64,000 bases of DNA from Bacteroides ilei (GTDB lineage: Bacteria; Bacteroidota; Bacteroidia; Bacteroidales; Bacteroidaceae): NCBI RefSeq assembly GCF_900128495.1, contig NZ_LT635801.1:1499997-1563996 (forward strand). The letters are read 5' to 3'. Position 1 is the stretch's first letter. The number at the start of each line of letters is the position of its first letter. The translations under genes were made by a program, and so were the position numbers. A model generated the notes under the pieces. That model was not told the DNA's origin. It worked only from the letters and a program-made list of their open reading frames with translations, and did not search any database. This document shows positions 1-12,435 of this stretch, piece by piece.

Positions 1-1710
1 CTGGTCCAGCCAGATGGGGCCTCTCCAGTAACCGTTTGAATCGCATTTTGGATTGTCGGCTGCTACTGTCGGGAAAGGAATGTAGGTCGAGAATTTGGTG
101 GTATCGGTAAGCAGGACGAGTGCTTTATCCATTTGCCGCTGGTCGGCTATCCCTACCCAGAACGGAGTGTAACCTTCGCATCCCGGTTCTGCAATGAAGC
201 TGCCGTCACTCAGCCGGCGGTCACAGAACCAGCCGGTCTGTTCGTCGAAAAAGTAGTCGGCTATTTTGTCGCTGTAGTCCGGACCGTCGAATGTGGTACC
301 CGCCAGTGAGGCAAATTTTTTCAGCAACCTACATTCATAGGCCAGGTAGGCATTGAGGTCGACACTTTCCTGATCCATACTCCAGGCGTCTTCTGCATTC
401 TTCAGCATCCCGGTATGGTCAAAACGTATGGCATTGTCCATGCCGCTTTCCCATGCCGCCGCTTCCAATGTCCCGTCGGTGGAGCCGAATTCGCAGATTC
501 CGTTGTGGTTGTGGTCACGTTTGACATACCACCATTTGTAATAGGCCAGCAGTTGCGGATACATTTCCTTGACAAAGGCGGTATCTTGTGTGTGGGTGAA
601 GATCTTGTCAACAGCCCAACATACCAGGGGCGGTTTGCTGTCGCGTGCATTGTTCTCGGCTGAGTTCGTGTAGATGCAGTCTATAATCATGCCGTCGGGC
701 AACTGGTAATCGAACATGGCCCGGATGTTGTTCTTTGCCAGTTCGGGGGCGAAACTGGCCAGTGCAGCCGAAAACCGCCAACTGTCCCATGCCCAGAATC
801 CGATAAAATAACCGACAGCGTGGCTGGGAATGACTCCTTCGTGTAGGAGACCTTCCCTGTGTGTCCGCCAGTTGGAAATCAGTGTTACGACCGATTTGAC
901 TGCAATCCGGTCATATTCAGGTTTCATGTCATCACGCAATACATTCTGCAGATAACCGTTCCAGCGTGCGGTATTCTGTGCCAGCTCTTCTTTGGGGTTG
1001 TTCAGCAGAAACTGTATGTGTTGCCGGTTGGCAAGCAGTTCCTTCTCGGAAGTGAAAAAAGAGATGGCTACGACTGCCTTTTTACATCCGGGCTGAGTCT
1101 GTGCCATGTAATTGTGTTTGTCACAGGTAAGGGTAATGTCATTTCCGAATGAAAGAGTGATGATTTCTCCGTTGGGATGGTAGGCCGTGACTGTATTCCT
1201 TTCGGCTTCCAGGCGTATATGGCTGTTCCATTGGCGGGCGGTGAAACTCAGCCCGGCCTTGCAGTCTGTCTCTACCTGCAGGAGGGCTGTATTTGCGTCA
1301 ATGAAATTCATGCGTTGGAAAATCCTTCCTTCCGCAGATGATGAGGCCATGTATACTTCTCCGGGAAAATAGGATACCGAATCTGGAGTCATGACATCTT
1401 TTTTGCCTGATAATCCTACCTCTACGGCTGCCTGGGCGAACCATATACGGTTGTCAATGCTGAACGGACCGCAAAAACCGTTGACCCATCTGTCTGACTG
1501 AGGTAGGGTGAACCCCATCCATGAGCCGGCGTCGGTAAAACAGCCTACACGGCTGACCGTGGAATCGGGGGTAAGCCGGATATCCAGTATATCGTTGAAT
1601 TCATATCGGTTCCTGTCGTATGACATGTCTTTGGGAGAGGTCGTGGTACAGGCTGCGAAGCCGCTTATGATTCCCGACAGCAACAATGTTTTTATTATGT
1701 TTGTTTTCAT
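1..1710 (-). CDS. GH63-like glycoside hydrolase lipoprotein (3' end outside window)
   Basis: The frame is open from a Met at 1710 to the window edge (570 codons), so the C-terminus is missing. The N-terminus is a hydrophobic signal ending in GFAAC (Cys about 21), which suggests a lipoprotein exported to the cell envelope. Motifs typical of the GH63/MGH1-like (alpha/alpha)6 barrel are visible: GFWAWDSW near residue 303, WESGMDN near 420 and GYWRGPIWLDQ near the end of the window. Such enzymes cleave alpha-linked glucosides or mannosides; the exact substrate cannot be read from sequence. It starts 12 bases after the GH2 gene stop and is the distal gene of the same utilization operon. Family assignment is from motif recognition only; a GH37 trehalase-like protein is the nearest alternative. 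Confidence 0.72.
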   Translation of the reverse strand, partial: MKTNIIKTLLLSGIISGFAACTTTSPKDMSYDRNRYEFNDILDIRLTPDSTVSRVGCFTDAGSWMGFTLPQSDRWVNGFCGPFSIDNRIWFAQAAVEVGLSGKKDVMTPDSVSYFPGEVYMASSSAEGRIFQRMNFIDANTALLQVETDCKAGLSFTARQWNSHIRLEAERNTVTAYHPNGEIITLSFGNDITLTCDKHNYMAQTQPGCKKAVVAISFFTSEKELLANRQHIQFLLNNPKEELAQNTARWNGYLQNVLRDDMKPEYDRIAVKSVVTLISNWRTHREGLLHEGVIPSHAVGYFIGFWAWDSWRFSAALASFAPELAKNNIRAMFDYQLPDGMIIDCIYTNSAENNARDSKPPLVCWAVDKIFTHTQDTAFVKEMYPQLLAYYKWWYVKRDHNHNGICEFGSTDGTLEAAAWESGMDNAIRFDHTGMLKNAEDAWSMDQESVDLNAYLAYECRLLKKFASLAGTTFDGPDYSDKIADYFFDEQTGWFCDRRLSDGSFIAEPGCEGYTPFWVGIADQRQMDKALVLLTDTTKFSTYIPFPTVAADNPKCDSNGYWRGPIWLDQ

Positions 1711-1722
1711 CTGGTTATGTGG

Positions 1723-4899
<3,177 letters not shown>

Positions 4900-4903
4900 T
4901 TAT

Positions 4904-5506
4904 TTAAATGGAACAAAAGAACGTTACCAGGAACGGTACGCTGAAATCGGTGACGAAACCATGGAATATGGATACTACAGCAAACTGTTGTCCGGCATAA
5001 CGGGTTATGATAGGGAGTGTGGTATCCATCGTTGTGGCTCCTCCGGCTGCTATCGGGGCGAGGTTACCGAACCAGCGGACCAGTAGCGGGGCACACAGCA
5101 GGGTCATGATTTCGCGGGTAATGTTCGAAAGCAGGGCGATGGTTCCCAGTTCCGGACCTTTGTATTCTGTAATGAAGATACTGGAAAGTGAATAATACCC
5201 GAATCCGGATCCTACAGCCATACATTCTGCCGCACTTCTGTGCGGCAGAATAAGGCTGACCAGCGCGGCTGCCGATAAGGTTCCCATTATGGTAGCGGCC
5301 GGCAGGAATATCAGTCTGGGATTCAGGGAACGGAAATTCTTCAAGGTTTGCGGATCGTTTCCGATGCTTAATCCTACACAGAACATCAATGCACACAAGG
5401 CATAGAAGCTTATGTTGCTTTCTGTCATATCGAATGGGATAAGGTGGAATATTCCGCATAGGGTACCGATGGCGAAGAATCCGACTATAATCAGACTTCC
5501 TTTCAT
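4904..5506 (-). CDS. lysO: LysO-like transporter, C-terminal half (DUF340 family)
   Basis: This is a 200-residue hydrophobic protein with several membrane segments and the motifs RSAAECMAVGSGFGYYSLSS and SNITREIMTLL, which are characteristic of the lysine exporter LysO (YbjE) family. The start is placed at 5506 because its ATG overlaps the stop of the upstream half in an ATGA arrangement, which implies coupled translation; an in-frame start at 5578 would lie deep inside that gene. In E. coli LysO is a single chain; here the family's two parts are separate genes. Its position between SusD and a GH2 enzyme in a sugar locus is unexpected. The transported substrate is not shown by the sequence. 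Confidence 0.8.
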   Translation of the reverse strand: MKGSLIIVGFFAIGTLCGIFHLIPFDMTESNISFYALCALMFCVGLSIGNDPQTLKNFRSLNPRLIFLPAATIMGTLSAAALVSLILPHRSAAECMAVGSGFGYYSLSSIFITEYKGPELGTIALLSNITREIMTLLCAPLLVRWFGNLAPIAAGGATTMDTTLPIITRYAGQQFAVVSIFHGFVTDFSVPFLVTFFCSI

Positions 5507-5781
5507 GCATTTCCTCCTTCCCTTCTGTATAGCAGGTACCATAATCCCCACGCAAATATGCAACTTCCTGATATACATGCCAGTGTAATGCCGAAAGCTT
5601 CTATCCCCAATGTAGCTATCCCTTCTATGATACGGCGGTTACTTCCCACTTCCACTCCCAGAAGAAAAAGAAGTATCCAGATAAGTAAGGTAATGGCCTT
5701 GCTTGTCCATGAAAGTTCCCGCTTGCGGAGGAGAAAACCGGCAGCCATACCTCCCAGCATGAGTCCGATAACTGTAAACAT
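5503..5781 (-). CDS. lysO: LysO-like transporter, N-terminal half
   Basis: This 92-residue membrane protein has three predicted hydrophobic segments and the sequence LLFLLGVEVGSNRRI, which matches the N-terminal part of LysO family exporters. It is followed by the C-terminal half with a four-base ATGA overlap (5503-5506), so the two should be made together and form one transporter. The gap to the upstream SusD stop is 24 bases, so it is read as part of the same operon. Whether it exports lysine or some other small cation or amino acid is unknown. Confidence 0.75.
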   Translation of the reverse strand: MFTVIGLMLGGMAAGFLLRKRELSWTSKAITLLIWILLFLLGVEVGSNRRIIEGIATLGIEAFGITLACISGSCIFAWGLWYLLYRREGGNA

Positions 5782-5805
5782 ATTCTTTCTCAGTTTACAA
5801 ATCTT

Positions 5806-7299
5806 TTATTTTACTTCGGGGTTGGCGTCAATTTCCCATTTAGGTATCGGATAGAACAGCTTGCTGTTATCGAATCCGCTGCGTCCTGCTTTCTGTAGGG
5901 CTTCGGCCGTCTTTCCCCAGCGTCGCAGGTCGTACCATCTGTAGCTTTCCAGCGGGAATTCAATGATACGTTCATGTTCTATCTGGTTACGTACTTCCTG
6001 TTGGGTCGTTCCTGACATAGGAGGCATGTTTCCATGTATCTTGCGGATATCGTTGATGATAGGGATAGCCTGTTCGGGATGTCCTTGCTCGTTCAGTACT
6101 TCCGCTTTCATCAGCAGGACATTTACATAGCGCATTAACGGAATATTGATGGCACATGCGTCGCTCATTTCTTTCAGGGTAGGTGATGTGAACTTACGGA
6201 ATGCGGGTCTGTCTTCACTGAACAGGTCATCATATTCCTTGCCCATTACTCTGCCGGTACCGTCATTGAAATAGTCACATTTGAAATAGATGGTATTATA
6301 CAGACGTTCATCGTACCGTCCGTCGTTCAGTTTTCCTTCTTTCATGTATTCTTCCATCAGAACCGTACCCGGAAGAATTTCATCGTAGCCGTTCAGTTCC
6401 CTTGAACCGATCCATTGGTTGATATAGGAATAGTGGACTGAACCGTTTGCTTCACTTTTGCTGTATTGTACTTCAAAGATGGATTCCGGACAGTTCTTGT
6501 TTGTCCCGTTGAACATTCCGATCAGTTTGTCTCCGCTTACGAGTGAATATCCTTTGACGTTGTTCAGTGCAGTCAATGCTTTTTCCAGATAGGCCTCTTT
6601 CTGGCTGGGTTCTTCGTAGGCGCGGGTCAGGTAGGCAAAGCCCAGATATGAGTAGGCACAGCCGCTGGTAGCACGTCCCAGTTCATTGTCACTTCTTTTT
6701 TCCGGGAGACCGGTGGCGTATTCCAGTTCCTCGATGACAAAGTTCCAGCAGTCTGCACGTTCAGACAAGGGCCGGTTTAACTGGGAAGTCTCTTCGATAT
6801 ACTCATTGCGGATAATGATTTTTTCCCAGTTCAGCAAGAGCATCATGTGGTAATATCCTCTTAGGAAATGGGCTTCGTTGAGAATGCTTTTACGTTTGCT
6901 CTCGTCCAGATTCGGGATTTTGGCTACGTTGGCCAGTACCTGATTGGCGAAGTTGATGCCTCTATACAAATCCTGGTAGTAATATGAAAACTGTGTGTTA
7001 CCATTGGTATAGTTGAAATAATACAGGGCTACCCATTGGTCGTAGTTTCCGGCATCTCCTCCTAATTTGAACAGGTCGGCGCGGAATTCTTCTGTCGGCC
7101 AGCGTACTTCACTGGTTGAGTACGTATCCCCGTGATACAGTTGTGAATATGCAGCGGCAAGTCCTGATTGTGCATCTTCTTCGTTTCTCCAATAATTGTC
7201 GCCTGTCAGTTCGTCCGGTGATTCTACAGACAGGAAGTCCTCGCAGGATGTCAGTGATAAGGCGAGGCATATACTTGCTAGATAAAAGAACTTTTTCAT
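5806..7299 (-). CDS. SusD/RagB-family glycan-binding lipoprotein
   Basis: This 497-residue protein opens with a lipoprotein signal ending in LTSC (Cys19), so it is expected on the outer leaflet of the outer membrane. SusD family features are seen: the FLSVESPDELTGDNYWRNE segment after the lipobox, a TPR-like helical middle, and the C-terminal IEHERIIEFPLESYRWYDLR motif. SusD proteins cap the SusC barrel and bind the target glycan. It follows SusC by 25 bases on the same strand, the usual pairing. Ligand specificity cannot be inferred, although the neighbouring GH2 enzyme suggests beta-galactosyl residues. Confidence 0.93.
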   Translation of the reverse strand: MKKFFYLASICLALSLTSCEDFLSVESPDELTGDNYWRNEEDAQSGLAAAYSQLYHGDTYSTSEVRWPTEEFRADLFKLGGDAGNYDQWVALYYFNYTNGNTQFSYYYQDLYRGINFANQVLANVAKIPNLDESKRKSILNEAHFLRGYYHMMLLLNWEKIIIRNEYIEETSQLNRPLSERADCWNFVIEELEYATGLPEKRSDNELGRATSGCAYSYLGFAYLTRAYEEPSQKEAYLEKALTALNNVKGYSLVSGDKLIGMFNGTNKNCPESIFEVQYSKSEANGSVHYSYINQWIGSRELNGYDEILPGTVLMEEYMKEGKLNDGRYDERLYNTIYFKCDYFNDGTGRVMGKEYDDLFSEDRPAFRKFTSPTLKEMSDACAINIPLMRYVNVLLMKAEVLNEQGHPEQAIPIINDIRKIHGNMPPMSGTTQQEVRNQIEHERIIEFPLESYRWYDLRRWGKTAEALQKAGRSGFDNSKLFYPIPKWEIDANPEVK

Positions 7300-7324
7300 A
7301 TTTCTGTCATTGAATGGTTATGGT

Positions 7325-10300
7325 TTAGAATGTCAATTGTGCTCCTACCGTAAATGAACGGGTAAACGGATAGATGTAACTGTCTATACCGGTATCCAGC
7401 GGACTTCTCCGTGAAAATTCCGGATCTGTACCTGAATACTGGGTAATGGTGAACAGATTGTCGCCACTGATGTAGAAGCGCAGTTTTTCAATATAGATCT
7501 TTTTTAAGATATGGGTCGGAAGGGTATAACCTAATTGTGCTTGGCGCAGGCGGACGAAATTACCTTTTTCAAGGAAACGTTCAGATTCGCGTGCATTTTT
7601 GTTCGGGTCATTCAAGACGGCGCGCGGCATGTCTGTCTTGGTATTTGAAGGAGTCCAGGCATCCAGTACGGTAGTCAGCATTTGTCCGGGTGTCTGCATG
7701 CTTTCATAAAAATAGCGGTTACCGTTGAACAGTTTGTGTCCCCATGCACTACCCAGTGACAGAGTCAGATCGAATCCCTTGTATGCGGCCGACAGGTTCA
7801 GGTTGGCTTCAACTTTCGGGATTCCGGTACCGCAGTATTCACGGTCACTTTCGTCCAGAACTCCGTCACCGTTTATATCCTTGAAACGGATGTCGCCAGC
7901 CTTGGCGTTTGGCTGCAGTTTTTTCCCGTCGGCATTTACATAGGCAGCGGCTTCTGCATCACTCTGGAAAATTCCGTCTGTGCGGTATAGGTAGAAGGCA
8001 CTGATAGGTTTACCTTCGGTGGCATAGGCCGGAGTATAGTCGGTACCATATACCAGACCGGTGCAGTAGAGGGCTTGTCCTTTGTCGGCAAGGCTTACTA
8101 CTTCATTGTGTGTGGTACTCAGATTGAATCCTACGCTATATTCGAACTCCTTTATTTTGTCATTCCAGTTCAGTTCCAGTTCGAATCCTTTGTTGCGGAT
8201 CTTGCCTACATTCAGTATCGGATTCTGGTAACCGGCCGATGGAGAAAGTTTTTTAGTGATCAGCAGATCTTCGGTCTGGTTGATATAATAGTTGATGCTC
8301 CCGGTCAGACGGTTGTTGAACATACCGTAATCGAATCCGATATTCTTTGTATCGGTGGTTTCCCATTTCAGATCGTTACGTTCCATGTTCCAGGCAATTG
8401 CTCCGGCCCACGGGTTACTTCCATTACCTTGCACGTATCCTCCGTAATAAGTGTTATAGGAAGATATAAGAGATTGGAAATCATAATATCCCAGAGCATT
8501 TTCATTTCCCAGGCGTCCCCAGCTGGCACGGAACTTGAGATTGTTGATGAAACTGTTCTTTGGGAAGAACTTTTCTTCGCTGATACGCCATCCTATAGCG
8601 ATGGAAGGGAATGCACCCCAACGGTTGTTTTTCCCGAATTTGGATGAACCGTCGTAACGCATGGTAGCCTGGATGAGATAGCGGTCGTTGAAGTTATAAT
8701 TGATTCTTCCGAAGAACGAGGCACGGTTATACGTGTATTTGGTTCCGTTTCCGGTATAAGTACCGCCTTTACCAGCATCGATTGTTGTGAAACTCGGGTC
8801 GAGGAATCCTGACGGTTCATCTTTGGTTACCAGGTTACCGTCCTTATCGACCGAATATCTGGTGGAAAAACCTTCTACTGCCACTCCGTTCGATGTGTTC
8901 TTGGTTGTATTGATAGATGAACCGACCATTACATTCAGACTATGTTTCCCGAATTCCTTGTTAAAATTCAGAATATTGTCAATTACCTGTTCTTCCCAGT
9001 AATAGGTTGATTCACTGTTGTAGGGATATAGATGGGTCTGCTGTGCATTGGAAATATAATCGGGATAATGCAGTGTGTATCTGTAGTGTTTGCCACGGTA
9101 GGCATAGCTGGTCTTGAAGTTGAGCCATGGAGCAATTCTGATACCCAACGAAACATTGGCAGTTGTGCTGAATGTCTTTTCTACTTCATTCCGGTAATGA
9201 TAGTCGGCCATCGGATTGTTGTTGGAAGGAAGTCCTTGGCTGGCTGTAAGTCCGAAACCATATTTTTCATTCTCGTCATATACAGGTACGAGCGGTGATA
9301 TGTTATATACTTCCTTCAGCGAATAGGTAGGCTGGTGGTTCTTTGTATAACGGAACCCTAAATTGGCATCCAGATCAAATATGTATTTGCTCATGTGGAG
9401 TTTCATGCGGGCATTGTCCTGGCGGAAATCGTTTCCCAGAAAAATACCTTTGTCGTCAGCATGGTTATACGATACGGAATATTGAGCTGTTTCACCGCCT
9501 CCTCTCACACTGAACATGTAATTTTGAGCAAATCCGTTGCGCATCATTTCATCTTGCCAATGGGTGTCAATTCCCGTATCGGTATTGCAGTAGGCTGGGA
9601 TTTCGTTTTCCCGACCGGCATTTATATACATTGATTTGATAACTGATTTATATTGGTCCGCATTCAGAAATTCCAGCCGTTTGGCAACTTGGGTCATACT
9701 CAGATAGGTATTGAAGTCAATGTGTGTTTCGCCTTTCTTACCGTTTTTTGTTGTGATGATGACCACTCCGTTTGCTGCAACGGAACCATAGATGGCTGCA
9801 GCTGCACCGTCTTTCAGCACCTCCATTGATTGGATATCCACCGGATTGACGCTGTTGATGTCACCGGGAAACCCGTCAATGATGTACAGCGGTTCGTTGT
9901 CGCCGAAAGATTTTACTCCACGGATTTTTACAGAAACTCCTGCTCCGGCATTTCCTCCTGATTTCATGATATTTACTCCGGCTATTTTCCCTTGTAGGGC
10001 TTCGGCCGGATTGGTTGTGGTACGTTTGGTCAATTCTTCCACATCTACGGATGAAATGGCTCCGGTCATATCACTTTTTTTCATTGTTCCGTAACCTACC
10101 ACTACTACCTCGTCTAAGACTTCCGTGTCCTCCTTGAGTATGATTTTAAAGCTGCGTTGGTTGTTGACTTCGATTTCCTGGGTCTGGAAACCGACATAAG
10201 ATATTACAAGAGTAGCATTGGGAGATACCTGAAGTTCAAAGTTTCCATCCAGATCGGTGATGATACCGTTGGTGGTTCCTTTTTCCAAGACACTTGCACC

Positions 10301-10432
10301 GATAACTGACATTCCCGATGCATCGAGTACTGTACCTTTCACTTGGATTGCTTGTGCAAACCCTGACATGGGGAACAATAAAGCTAGCAGGAATATGAAC
10401 TGCCACGCTTTGAGACAACATCTTTTTTCCAT
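7325..10432 (-). CDS. SusC/RagA-family TonB-dependent outer-membrane transporter
   Basis: The protein has 1035 residues, the usual length of SusC. It has an N-terminal signal peptide cleaved near FAQA, a carboxypeptidase-D-like regulatory domain (KGTVLDASGMSVIGASV, about residues 32-105), a TonB box region with LDEVVVVGYG, a plug domain, and a 22-strand barrel ending in the C-terminal aromatic residue of FTVGAQLTF. It imports oligosaccharides using TonB energy and pairs with the SusD gene that follows. It is the first structural gene of the left utilization locus, with a likely -7 box at 10481-10488 and direct repeats further upstream. Confidence 0.95.
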   Translation of the reverse strand: MEKRCCLKAWQFIFLLALLFPMSGFAQAIQVKGTVLDASGMSVIGASVLEKGTTNGIITDLDGNFELQVSPNATLVISYVGFQTQEIEVNNQRSFKIILKEDTEVLDEVVVVGYGTMKKSDMTGAISSVDVEELTKRTTTNPAEALQGKIAGVNIMKSGGNAGAGVSVKIRGVKSFGDNEPLYIIDGFPGDINSVNPVDIQSMEVLKDGAAAAIYGSVAANGVVIITTKNGKKGETHIDFNTYLSMTQVAKRLEFLNADQYKSVIKSMYINAGRENEIPAYCNTDTGIDTHWQDEMMRNGFAQNYMFSVRGGGETAQYSVSYNHADDKGIFLGNDFRQDNARMKLHMSKYIFDLDANLGFRYTKNHQPTYSLKEVYNISPLVPVYDENEKYGFGLTASQGLPSNNNPMADYHYRNEVEKTFSTTANVSLGIRIAPWLNFKTSYAYRGKHYRYTLHYPDYISNAQQTHLYPYNSESTYYWEEQVIDNILNFNKEFGKHSLNVMVGSSINTTKNTSNGVAVEGFSTRYSVDKDGNLVTKDEPSGFLDPSFTTIDAGKGGTYTGNGTKYTYNRASFFGRINYNFNDRYLIQATMRYDGSSKFGKNNRWGAFPSIAIGWRISEEKFFPKNSFINNLKFRASWGRLGNENALGYYDFQSLISSYNTYYGGYVQGNGSNPWAGAIAWNMERNDLKWETTDTKNIGFDYGMFNNRLTGSINYYINQTEDLLITKKLSPSAGYQNPILNVGKIRNKGFELELNWNDKIKEFEYSVGFNLSTTHNEVVSLADKGQALYCTGLVYGTDYTPAYATEGKPISAFYLYRTDGIFQSDAEAAAYVNADGKKLQPNAKAGDIRFKDINGDGVLDESDREYCGTGIPKVEANLNLSAAYKGFDLTLSLGSAWGHKLFNGNRYFYESMQTPGQMLTTVLDAWTPSNTKTDMPRAVLNDPNKNARESERFLEKGNFVRLRQAQLGYTLPTHILKKIYIEKLRFYISGDNLFTITQYSGTDPEFSRRSPLDTGIDSYIYPFTRSFTVGAQLTF

Positions 10433-10480
10433 TTGTGTTTCGTTTATATTAAGGTTAATCGACTAAGTTTTTCGATGAAC

Positions 10481-10488
10481 CAAATATA
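10481..10488 (-). promoter_or_regulatory. Likely -7 box of the SusC operon
   Basis: On the minus strand this reads TATATTTG, an exact match to the Bacteroidales -7 consensus TAnnTTTG, about 50 bases before the SusC start. No clear -33 TTTG is seen at the usual distance, as expected for an activator-dependent promoter. Confidence 0.5.
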
Positions 10489-10556
10489 TTCAAAAGGAAT
10501 TGAAGGACGTTTTGATCTGTTGTCACAAAGAGTCTACACAGGCATGTCTTCGGTAC

Positions 10557-10588
10557 TGATTTATATCTACATTCTGTTGATTTATATC
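10557..10588. promoter_or_regulatory. Direct repeat upstream of SusC, candidate activator site
   Basis: TGATTTATATC occurs twice (10557-10567 and 10578-10588), exactly 21 bases apart, which is two helical turns. A degenerate third copy (TGATATATCTACA) lies near 10616. The repeats are 70-100 bases upstream of the -7 box and next to the end of the gene for the TPR/LuxR-type regulator, its probable reader. The remainder of 10433-10662 shows no gene. Confidence 0.45.
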
Positions 10589-10662
10589 ATTGATAATTAG
10601 TGTTTTATATATGTATGATATATCTACAGAATAGGCGTTTCATGATGTTTCCGAGGAAGTGT

Positions 10663-12291
10663 TCATATAGACTGTATATAAGCGATAAGATCTGCTTCTG
10701 AAGACAATCCCAAAGCCTTGCGCAGGCGGTATCGGTTCATGTTGATGGTTTTGGGAGTGTTTCCGGTCAGCATGGCGATTTCTTTGGTAGATAAGTTTAC
10801 CCTCAGCAGGCTGGCCAGGTATTTCTCTCCCTGTGTGAGATTGGGATGCCTTTCAGTCAGATGGGTCAGAAATTCCTTGGTCTTTTCGTCTATGGTCTGT
10901 AGGGTCATGCTGTTGTTTTTGTTATTTGTCTGATATTGGCCTATGAAGGCATTGATCTTTTTCAGATGCGTAATCAGTTCCTGTTTTTCCATCCGGTACC
11001 CTTGTCGTACCAGTTCCTGGATTTTGTCCAGCAGTTCATTGCGGCTTTGCAGGAACAAGGCGAAGTTAGTTGTTTCCTGTTTGCTGGTTTCCAGTTCCTG
11101 CTGTACATTTTCCAGTTCCATTTTCTGCTGATGCATTTTAAACTTGGCCAGTTCATGTTCCGACTGTTCCAACATATATTGTGTGTTGAGCAGTTGGATT
11201 TTTTTCTTACGTTTTATGCGTTGGAACAAAAGGAAACAGATAATGGCTAATGAGATTCCCACAGTCAGTATGGTCATGATATTCCGACGTAACAGTTTGA
11301 TCCTATATTCCCGTTCTTGCAGTTCTTCTTTCTGCTGTTGTGCCAAGAGCTTGTCTTGGGCGATGCGCTGTTCTACAGTACGCAGCTTGTTCTCGCTCTG
11401 GATTTCTTTGCTCAGGTTATAGAGGGCCTTCTGTTTTTCATAAGCTACCTTGTAATTTCCTATGGCACTGTATACCAGTGCGGCATATTCATAATTGTCG
11501 CAGATGATCCCTTTGGCTCCGATACTTGAAGCCAGTCGGTAGGCTTTTTCGAGTGCGGCTATAGCTTCCGGATATTTCCGGTCGTAGTAGTAGAGCTTTC
11601 CCAGGTTATTGTAGTTTTCTCCCAATGACCAGGTGGCGTTCAGATGTTTGTTAATGATAATTGCTTCTTTGATCCATTCCATTTGCTCTTTGATACTGTC
11701 CTTGAACAGACAGAGGTTGTTCAGATTGCTGGCTATGCTTTTCAGGTTCTTTGAAGATCGGTTGATGGCCAGAGCTTGTTCCAGAAATCGGTTTGCCTGT
11801 GGAAATTCATTGATGTGGATATGTATGATTCCTCGGTTATTGTAGCATGATGCCAGATTGAGCGAATCATTTTGTACCTTGAAAAAGGAGATAGCCTTGT
11901 CGCTTAATGTGATAGCCTTGCCATAATCTCCCAGATTACAATAAGTTACACTCATCAGGTTATAGATATGGCCTTTCAGGCCGGTTCCTTCCTTCTTGTT
12001 TGAGAGCAGATCTTCAGCTTCATACAGGGCTTCAATACATCCATCGAAATTTCCTAAGAGCTTTTCCGCCTGTGCATAAAGATAGAGAGATTGTGCACGT
12101 AGTAATGGGGATGTTGCGGCGGCCCTGGCTTTTGTGGCATAATAGGCTACCTGTTGCGGATTGGTATAGAGTTCTTTTTGCGCTTTTTCCAGAAGTTCCT
12201 TCACTGCTTTTTCCGATGTCGCAGCGTAACCGGTTCTTGCACATACAGACAGGCATAGGATGATTATGAGGTAGGGAATGATGTTTTTCAT
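10663..12291 (-). CDS. Membrane-spanning TPR regulator with LuxR-type HTH
   Basis: This 542-residue protein has a signal peptide, tetratricopeptide repeats over about residues 25-330, a membrane helix near 340-358 (TVGISLAIICFLLF), a coiled coil, and a C-terminal helix-turn-helix with LSTKEIAMLTGNTPKTINM. This layout places the TPR sensor in the periplasm and the DNA-binding domain in the cytosol, giving a one-component signal transducer. The start at 12291 is preferred over 12312 because a promoter -7 box covers 12310-12317 and the signal peptide then begins at once. It lies directly upstream of SusC on the same strand and probably controls that locus. The inducer is unknown. Confidence 0.82.
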   Translation of the reverse strand: MKNIIPYLIIILCLSVCARTGYAATSEKAVKELLEKAQKELYTNPQQVAYYATKARAAATSPLLRAQSLYLYAQAEKLLGNFDGCIEALYEAEDLLSNKKEGTGLKGHIYNLMSVTYCNLGDYGKAITLSDKAISFFKVQNDSLNLASCYNNRGIIHIHINEFPQANRFLEQALAINRSSKNLKSIASNLNNLCLFKDSIKEQMEWIKEAIIINKHLNATWSLGENYNNLGKLYYYDRKYPEAIAALEKAYRLASSIGAKGIICDNYEYAALVYSAIGNYKVAYEKQKALYNLSKEIQSENKLRTVEQRIAQDKLLAQQQKEELQEREYRIKLLRRNIMTILTVGISLAIICFLLFQRIKRKKKIQLLNTQYMLEQSEHELAKFKMHQQKMELENVQQELETSKQETTNFALFLQSRNELLDKIQELVRQGYRMEKQELITHLKKINAFIGQYQTNNKNNSMTLQTIDEKTKEFLTHLTERHPNLTQGEKYLASLLRVNLSTKEIAMLTGNTPKTINMNRYRLRKALGLSSEADLIAYIQSI

Positions 12292-12309
12292 GTGAAGCTC
12301 GGTTTTCCA

Positions 12310-12340
12310 CAAAGGTAAAATTTATTTCTTATTGGTACAA
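12310..12340 (-). promoter_or_regulatory. Promoter of the TPR regulator gene
   Basis: The minus strand carries TTG (12338-12340), a 20-base spacer, then TACCTTTG (12310-12317), matching Bacteroidales -33 and -7 boxes. Transcription would begin near 12303, which rules out the upstream ATG at 12312 and supports the start at 12291. Confidence 0.7.
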
Positions 12341-12346
12341 CTATAT

Positions 12347-12393
12347 AAAAAAATCCCCTTATTCCTATATATAAAGAAAGGAATAAGGAGATT
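12347..12393 (-). terminator. Intrinsic terminator of the arabinose operon
   Basis: A 15-base stem with one mismatch (12352-12366 with 12379-12393) is followed on the minus strand by a run of seven Ts. It lies about 40 bases after the ribulokinase stop and ends the arabinose transcript just before the promoter of the TPR regulator. Confidence 0.88.
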
Positions 12394-12435
12394 GATTTGG
12401 GAAGAGATTGCCGGTATTCCCGGACTGATCTTATT

